Assembly (NCBI GenBank): GCA_003164675.1
Contig: PLTX01000017.1
Coordinates: 1-38,870, forward strand
Length of the DNA stretch: 38,870 nt
Direction of reading: 5' to 3'
From: Verrucomicrobiota bacterium
Lineage (GTDB): Bacteria > Verrucomicrobiota > Verrucomicrobiia > Palsa-1439
Shown here: positions 33,785 through 38,870 of the stretch, in pieces
How the letters are laid out: the number at the start of each line of letters is the position of its first letter
Position numbering within the stretch: the first letter of the stretch is position 1
The notes under the pieces: generated by a model
The model's database searches: none
Told to the model about the DNA's origin: nothing
The model's input: only the letters and a program-made list of their open reading frames with translations
Program-made: the position numbers and the translations under genes

Positions 33785-35382
33785 GGCTTCGTCTCAAAAT
33801 CGCGCTGTTATCGCTCGTGATCTCGGGGTTGATTCTGGTCGGCTTTGGGATCTGTTTTCTCGGAGTCATCTCCCGGGTGCAGATGGACCGCATTGATCGC
33901 GAGATTTCCGCCCTGTGCAACCCATCACTGCAGCGGCGGTTGCCGCGTATGTTCTGGGAGGACTTTGGCAAGTCGCTGCAGATTGTGCATGGCGAGGACC
34001 AGTCGAACCAGCTGGTCGCGTGTGTGTGGGATTCCGAGAACCGCGTCCTCTACAAGTCGTCCCAGTGCCCACCCGAGATCGCCAACATGCGGCTTCCGAT
34101 CCTCGAGTTTGCAGAATCACAACCGCCGGAATCCGCACGCCAAGGCGATGACGGACCGCGGTTCCCCGACTCAGAAGGCCCTTCCAGCAACGGTCCCCCG
34201 CGAGATATATGGCCAGGCGGTCCGTGGATGTTACCACCGCCTGCACCGGGCCAGTCAAGATTGTCGAATGCGCCGGCAATGATGCCGTGGTTGCCCGACG
34301 GGCCAAGAGGGATGCCCGGACTACGGGCGGCTCGCGTCAAGAAACCTGTTTTCCAAACTGTCAATACTTCCGGCGGCGATTGGCGGGTCGGGATTCTGGG
34401 CAATGATTCGGTGACCATTGTGATCGGCGCGAACCTGGCAGAATACCACCGCGAAGCCGCGCGGATCCGTAACGCGTTTCTGCTTGTCGTGCCGCTCGGC
34501 TTGCTTGTGCTGGCTGGCGGCGGTTGGCTGCTGGCGGCGCGCGCGCTGAGGCCAATCGCGCTCATTACACGCACAGCGGCAGGGATTACGGCGCGTGGTC
34601 TCGACAAACGTGTTCCGGTCACCTCGGTTGATCCTGATCTGGCCCGGCTCTCGGAAGTGATCAATGGAATGCTGGATCGGCTGGAGAGGAGCTTTCATCA
34701 AGCTGTGCGATTCAGCGCCGACGCCGCCCATGAATTGCAGACGCCACTGACCGTGTTGCAGGGGGAACTGGAGGAAGCTGTCCAGTGCGCCGCGCCGGGT
34801 TCTGACGAGCAACAGCGGTACAGCGGCCTGCTCGAGGAAGCGCAACGGCTCAAGGCCATCGTCCAAAAACTGTTGTTGCTCGCGCGCGCCGATGCCGGCC
34901 AATTGAGCCTGCAACGGGAGACGGTGGACCTGACCGCCCTCGTGGAGTCGGCCTTGGAGGATGTGAAAGCGATTGCGCCACAATTGTTGGTCGAACAAGA
35001 GATCGCCGGTGGCGTCCGCGTCAAGGCCGACGCCGACCTGTTGGCCCAGGTGATTCGCAACATGACGAGCAATGCCGTGAAATACAATATTGAGCACGGT
35101 TGGGTGGTTTTTGAACTGCGTACCAGCGATCGCGTCGCGCGGTTTACATTGAGCAATACCGGCATGCCGATTCCACCCGAAGATCAAGAGCGGATTTTTG
35201 ACCGGTTCTACCGCGTGGACAAATCCCGGAGCCGGCGGATTGGCGGCGTCGGATTGGGTTTGAGCATCGCGCGTGAGATCGCGCGGGCGCATCATGGCGA
35301 CCTGGTGTTCGCCCCCTCCCGCGAGGAATGGATCTCGTTCACATTGACGATCCCCCTAGAGAACGAAACCGGTCCTTCCTGA
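33781..35382 (+). CDS. Membrane sensor histidine kinase (CusS-like) with Met/Pro-rich sensor
   Basis: A 533-residue kinase: TM1 at about residues 8-30, a periplasmic domain of some 200 residues, TM2 at about 232-254, a HAMP linker, HisKA with His317 in FSADAAHELQTPLTVLQGEL, and HATPase motifs NMTSNAVKYN, FDRFYRVDKSRSRRIGGVGLGLSIAREIA. These dimerisation and catalytic motifs match the heavy-metal sensor group. The periplasmic loop has a distinctive Pro/Gly/Met-rich stretch (about residues 118-185, with clusters such as APAMMPWLPDG), which might bind metal. It is translationally coupled to the response regulator. The signal is unknown; metal ion is a guess from family and composition. Confidence 0.94.
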   Translation: MRLRLKIALLSLVISGLILVGFGICFLGVISRVQMDRIDREISALCNPSLQRRLPRMFWEDFGKSLQIVHGEDQSNQLVACVWDSENRVLYKSSQCPPEIANMRLPILEFAESQPPESARQGDDGPRFPDSEGPSSNGPPRDIWPGGPWMLPPPAPGQSRLSNAPAMMPWLPDGPRGMPGLRAARVKKPVFQTVNTSGGDWRVGILGNDSVTIVIGANLAEYHREAARIRNAFLLVVPLGLLVLAGGGWLLAARALRPIALITRTAAGITARGLDKRVPVTSVDPDLARLSEVINGMLDRLERSFHQAVRFSADAAHELQTPLTVLQGELEEAVQCAAPGSDEQQRYSGLLEEAQRLKAIVQKLLLLARADAGQLSLQRETVDLTALVESALEDVKAIAPQLLVEQEIAGGVRVKADADLLAQVIRNMTSNAVKYNIEHGWVVFELRTSDRVARFTLSNTGMPIPPEDQERIFDRFYRVDKSRSRRIGGVGLGLSIAREIARAHHGDLVFAPSREEWISFTLTIPLENETGPS

Positions 35383-35546
35383 GCGCGGCCATCCGCGGCA
35401 TGGGTTGGCTTCGGGATCCCCACCGGTGAATCGGCCTTGACCATTTCATAAACAGGCTAGACAGCGGCTCACACGTGATTGCCGCACTTCGCTTTGTCTC
35501 TCTCCGTCGCCGGCTGAGATCTCAAGATCATCGCTCGCGCTCTTGC

Positions 35547-35562
35547 ATTACAAATCTGTAAT
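35547..35562 (+). promoter_or_regulatory. Putative response-regulator box B (perfect palindrome)
   Basis: ATTACA-AATC-TGTAAT is a perfect 6-bp inverted repeat about 100 nt before the autotransporter start. With one flanking base each side it agrees with the E. coli CusR/HprR box CATTACAAAATTGTAATG, as I recall it, at 15 of 18 positions. The rest of the gap (35383-35664) has no gene. Confidence 0.65.
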
Positions 35563-35664
35563 TCCGTCCAGCATCTGTTGTTCATGACAGTCGGGTAGGA
35601 AAGCCACGCTCGAGTGGTGTTGGTGGGCACAAGCAGGAGAATAACAAGTGAATGGAGAAGCGTC

Positions 35665-38600
35665 ATGATGCAACAGCACGTCAGACCAACGACACGAGTT
35701 CATGGGTGTGATCTGGTGCGGACCATCCTCGGCGTCGCCGTAGTGGTGATTGTTCTTGCCAGCCGAAATGATTGTGTCTGGGCGGATACGAATAACTGGA
35801 CAGGCACCAGCGGGAGCTGGTTCACCTCGGCCAACTGGTCACTGGGGGCGCTACCTTCCTCCAGCGATGATGCCTTCGTTGCCAATACCAACACCGCAAA
35901 CGCCATCGTCCAAGGGACAACCACGGCGACAGCCGGTAATCTTTTTATCAACAACGGGGGTGTCAAGATTGGTAACACTAGCGCAGGTGCGCTCACAGTT
36001 AATGGGGAAATATCAGTTGGCACGCTGGGCACCACCAGCACTCTCACGTTGAACATTGGCACCATTTCCGCCAACACCATCAGCATCGGTGAGAATGGCA
36101 CATATTCCGACTCATCTTCCGGCACAATCATCCTCACAGGTTCCAACGCGACCATCAATGTGGTGAGTGGTGTCAAGATTGTCGTGAATAGCCAGGTCAC
36201 GGGCACCAGCGGATTGATCAAAGGTAGTCTGGGCACACTGACGCTCGCGGGTAATAACACCTACAGCGGCGGCACAACAGTCAGCTTGGGCACGCTTCAG
36301 GTGGGCAATGGCGGGACCAGCGGTTCGTTGGGCAGCGGCGACGTGATCGACAACGCCGCCCTGGTATTCGACCGCAGCGATAGCATCGTGGTCAGTAACA
36401 CGATCAGCGGCAGCGGCAGCCTGACCCAAGCCGGTGGCGGCACGCTGACGCTCACGGGCAACAACACCTATAGCAATGGCACGACCATCAGTTCTGGCAC
36501 GCTCCAGGTGGGCAATGGCGGCACCAGCGGCTCGTTGGGCAGCGGTACCATTAGCGACAGCGCGGCCCTGGTATTCGACCGCAGCGATAGCATCGTGCTC
36601 AGTAACACAATCAGCGGCAGCGGGAGCCTGACCCAGGCCGGCGCCGGCACGCTGACACTTGTGGGAACAAACACCTATAGCGGTCCCACACTCATCACTT
36701 CAGGCACTCTGCAGGTGGGTGATGGGGGTACCCTCGGCACATTGGGCACGGGGGCTGTCAGCAACGACTCGGCGTTGGTTTTCAATCGCAGCGATAGCGT
36801 CGTGGTCAGCAACACAATCAGCGGCGGCGGCAGCCTGACCCAAGCCGGTGCCGGTACGCTCATACTTGTCGCCGACAATACTTATACCGGACTAACGGTC
36901 ATCAGCTCGGGCACCTTGCAGGTGGGCGATGGCGGCACCATTGGCACACTGGGCAGCGGTGCTATCAGCAACAACTCGGTACTGGTCTTCGACCGCAGCG
37001 ACAGCATTCTGGTCACCAATAAGATGAGCGGCACCGGCAGCCTGACCCAAGCCGGCACCGGCACGTTGACAGTGACCAATGTGAATACCTACAGCGGCGG
37101 CACGTGGGTTGAAAACGGCGGCACGCTTGTGGTCAGGGACGGTCATGCCCTGGGCAGTGGCGGCCTGAATCTAATCGACGGCACGTTGAAATTGAGTGAG
37201 ACCACGATCTACGTGGGCGGCAGCTACACGCAGGGCGCGGACGGCACCTTGGAAATAACGATTGGCGGCACGAATACGACGAGCGGCAGCACGAATTCAT
37301 ACGGCCAACTCAATATCGCCGGTGCGGCAAGTCTCGGCGGCACGGTAAGCGTCGTACAAGCCAACGGCTATCTGCCGGAGCACAACGATCAGTTCGTGTT
37401 GGTCACCGCCAGCAATGGTGTGACAGGAACCTTCTCCACGCTCACCAATGACTTCACCTACAGTTCTTTGCTGAGTCCAAAGCTTGTCTATGGCACGGAC
37501 GATGTAACGTTGAAGTGGGCGCAATTGTCCTTTGTGCCGTATGCGCTGACGAGGAACCAACGTGCCGTGGCGCAAAACCTGGATGCTGTCTCAAGCTCCA
37601 CCATCTCATCGGCAGTGGCGTTGGTTGACTATCTGGACAATCTTTCCGATCCTTCGAATAGCTTGCCGGTCGCATTCAATGAGATTTCGCCCGAACAACT
37701 GACGGCGATGTTCACGATGGCGTTCGCGGATATGGATGCGCAAGGCAGCAAATTTCTCCAACGAGCGAGCGAACTGCGCGCCGATTACCGTGATTTGTAC
37801 ATTAGTGCATACAACCGTGACGTGGCCGATGGCAGCGTGACGGCTCCCCCGTCGGCCGACGCCGCTCCAAGCCAGTCCCCGACCGACATTTTGAGCCGGA
37901 CTTTGGATAATCCGTGGAGCGTGTACGTCGAGGGCGGCGGCCAGTTTGCGGTTGTGCCAGGGAACACCAACGCCGCGGGCTACAATCTGTCCATCGGTGA
38001 GTTCACGGTCGGCGCTGACCGCCAGATCGGCCGTCAGTTAGTCGTGGGTGGAGCCGTCGCCTACGACAGCGGGCAGGTGGGTTTGACCGGCGATGGATGC
38101 ATCGACATGGATAGCTACCTCGCTCAACTTTATGCGGCATGGTTCCGAGAGGGACTGCACGTGGAAGGAATGTTTGGCGGAGGCATCAATTCCTACCGGA
38201 CACGACGGGAGGGGCTGGGAGGCGTCGCCAGCGGCAGCACCGATGGTTTCGAATACACCGGGCTCTTGGGCGGCGGCTACGACTGGCAAAGTGCCGAGTG
38301 GAGTTTCGGGCCGCAGTTGGTCGTCCAGTACATGTCCGCGAGCATCAGTGCGTTCGACGAAAAAGGATCGATGGCTCCGCTGCATATCGAATCGCAGAGT
38401 GTCGATTCGTTACACACGCAACTTGGCATGGATCTGCGCTGCCGCCACTATATAGAGCCTACATTAACCTTTGTGACGCCAGAAATCTATATTGCCTGGC
38501 AGCACGACTATTTGGACAGCAGCATCCCGATTAAATCCCGCCTTGCCAGCGGCGCCGGTGATGTATTCACCGTCCACGGGCCGGATCTGGGAAGCGATAG

Positions 38601-38739
38601 CATCATCATGAGCCTGGGACTCACGGTCCAATGGAAGCCGACCATCAGCACCTACCTTCATTACACGATGCAGTCGGTGATACAGTCGGGCGGCTATGAG
38701 GCGAACGCAGTGGACGCAGGCGTGCGCGTCGCCTTTTGA
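35665..38739 (+). CDS. Autotransporter with PATR-type passenger repeats
   Basis: A 1024-residue type V secretion protein. The ATG at 35665 has a GGAGAAG ribosome-binding site and starts a long signal peptide (hydrophobic core TILGVAVVVIVLAS, cleavage likely after VWA, before DTNNW). The passenger is beta-helical, Gly/Ser/Thr/Asn-rich, and contains four tandem 69-residue units with the motif GTLTL..NTYSGGT..SSGTLQVG, the autotransporter-associated beta-strand repeat, plus a degenerate fifth. After a helical linker (about residues 640-740), a beta-barrel translocator begins near residue 749 (NPWSVYVEGGGQFAV) and ends in ...AGVRVAF, with the required terminal Phe. It is the probable regulatory target of the adjacent two-component system. 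The surface role is unknown; adhesion is common for the family. Confidence 0.95.
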   Translation: MMQQHVRPTTRVHGCDLVRTILGVAVVVIVLASRNDCVWADTNNWTGTSGSWFTSANWSLGALPSSSDDAFVANTNTANAIVQGTTTATAGNLFINNGGVKIGNTSAGALTVNGEISVGTLGTTSTLTLNIGTISANTISIGENGTYSDSSSGTIILTGSNATINVVSGVKIVVNSQVTGTSGLIKGSLGTLTLAGNNTYSGGTTVSLGTLQVGNGGTSGSLGSGDVIDNAALVFDRSDSIVVSNTISGSGSLTQAGGGTLTLTGNNTYSNGTTISSGTLQVGNGGTSGSLGSGTISDSAALVFDRSDSIVLSNTISGSGSLTQAGAGTLTLVGTNTYSGPTLITSGTLQVGDGGTLGTLGTGAVSNDSALVFNRSDSVVVSNTISGGGSLTQAGAGTLILVADNTYTGLTVISSGTLQVGDGGTIGTLGSGAISNNSVLVFDRSDSILVTNKMSGTGSLTQAGTGTLTVTNVNTYSGGTWVENGGTLVVRDGHALGSGGLNLIDGTLKLSETTIYVGGSYTQGADGTLEITIGGTNTTSGSTNSYGQLNIAGAASLGGTVSVVQANGYLPEHNDQFVLVTASNGVTGTFSTLTNDFTYSSLLSPKLVYGTDDVTLKWAQLSFVPYALTRNQRAVAQNLDAVSSSTISSAVALVDYLDNLSDPSNSLPVAFNEISPEQLTAMFTMAFADMDAQGSKFLQRASELRADYRDLYISAYNRDVADGSVTAPPSADAAPSQSPTDILSRTLDNPWSVYVEGGGQFAVVPGNTNAAGYNLSIGEFTVGADRQIGRQLVVGGAVAYDSGQVGLTGDGCIDMDSYLAQLYAAWFREGLHVEGMFGGGINSYRTRREGLGGVASGSTDGFEYTGLLGGGYDWQSAEWSFGPQLVVQYMSASISAFDEKGSMAPLHIESQSVDSLHTQLGMDLRCRHYIEPTLTFVTPEIYIAWQHDYLDSSIPIKSRLASGAGDVFTVHGPDLGSDSIIMSLGLTVQWKPTISTYLHYTMQSVIQSGGYEANAVDAGVRVAF
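36232..37059 (+). repeat. Four tandem 207-bp repeats in the autotransporter passenger
   Basis: Units start at 36232, 36439, 36646 and 36853, each with GG(C)ACxCTG...AACACCTAT near its start and CTGACCCAAGCCGG near its end; a shortened fifth begins at 37060. Units 1 and 2 are nearly identical at the DNA level, so recent duplication or ongoing copy-number change is likely. Confidence 0.9.
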
Positions 38740-38792
38740 ACAGCGGCCGCCATTAATTGCCGGGTTTGATTGAGCCGTAGCGCCGCGGGTCG

Positions 38793-38808
38793 ATGACGTT
38801 TCTGTAAT
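38793..38808 (+). promoter_or_regulatory. Putative response-regulator box C at window edge
   Basis: ATGACGTTTCTGTAAT keeps both half-sites of box A (ATGAC and CTGTAAT) with a different centre. It lies 54 nt after the autotransporter stop and would serve a gene beyond the window. The remaining sequence to 38870 contains no recognisable gene start. Confidence 0.45.
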
Positions 38809-38870
38809 GCGGCTGCCTGTCTTCCCGTCATGGTGACCGTGTTCACTAAGAGCGTGTTTGAAAAAGTGAT

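Noticed and set aside
36232..37059. Regular repeats suggesting a CRISPR or other array.
   Set aside because: The 207-bp period is in frame and encodes PATR protein repeats; there are no unique spacers between short repeats.
38845..38870. The last bases (GAGCGTGTTTGAAAA...) as an insertion-sequence end.
   Set aside because: The stretch is too short and the window stops there; no second end or target duplication can be seen.

Overview
The window looks like a chromosomal segment of a GC-rich, diderm, free-living bacterium, most likely a member of the Verrucomicrobiota (PVC superphylum). The grounds are: a giant autotransporter with PATR-type beta-strand repeats; short C-terminal 'RFYR(I/V)' tails of the kind common on verrucomicrobial secreted proteins; a REP-like hairpin repeat with TGTAGCCGCGAA arms; and a long GyrB with an acidic/charged insert. 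This placement is inference. No rRNA, confident tRNA, CRISPR array or intact insertion sequence was seen.

Layout. 1-5340 (minus): a gyrB-HEPN-gyrA block with gyrA cut by the window edge. 5430-11590 (plus): an Rrf2 regulator, then a SAM-I riboswitch with its own terminator driving a six-gene sulfur operon: a threonine-synthase-like PLP enzyme, a CysO-like sulfur carrier protein ending in Gly-Gly, a NIL-domain protein, APS/PAPS reductase (cysH), cysD and a cysN-cysC fusion. 11656-12236: two small hypothetical genes. 12405-14650: a valine/leucine-rich leader peptide, an attenuator and ilvB, strikingly like the enterobacterial ivbL-ilvB arrangement but without the small subunit. 15001-17742: a MacA/MacB-type adaptor and permease without an ATPase. 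17914-19031: a TPR protein (minus) divergent from ubiE/menG. 19043-23185 (minus): an ugpC-type ABC ATPase, two small membrane proteins, galK and galM. 23422-25182: an MsbA-like exporter. 25183-26066: a gene-poor, apparently degraded stretch, followed by a small coiled-coil/zinc-ribbon protein. 26676-27713 (minus): a secreted protein. 27987-30250 (minus): a membrane remnant of a fused spermidine synthase, queG and aroK. 30314-31120: a DNA methyltransferase. 31134-31859 (minus): aroD. 31987-32823: a zinc ribbon fused to a PTS EIIA domain. 33101-38739: an OmpR/CusR-like two-component system followed by the autotransporter.

How parts fit together. The sulfur operon would take sulfate to sulfite (CysD/CysNC/CysH). 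Because a SAM-I riboswitch heads it, and because it holds a sulfur carrier, a NIL-domain protein and a ThrC paralogue (an enzyme family acting on O-phosphohomoserine), I infer a carrier-protein-dependent homocysteine/methionine route. This is the most interesting candidate system in the window. The second is a two-component regulon: the same 16-bp box, resembling the CusR/HprR box, lies upstream of the regulator, upstream of the autotransporter, and again after it at the window edge. A third theme is promoters placed so close to the start codon (6-11 nt from the -10 box) that several mRNAs should be nearly leaderless.
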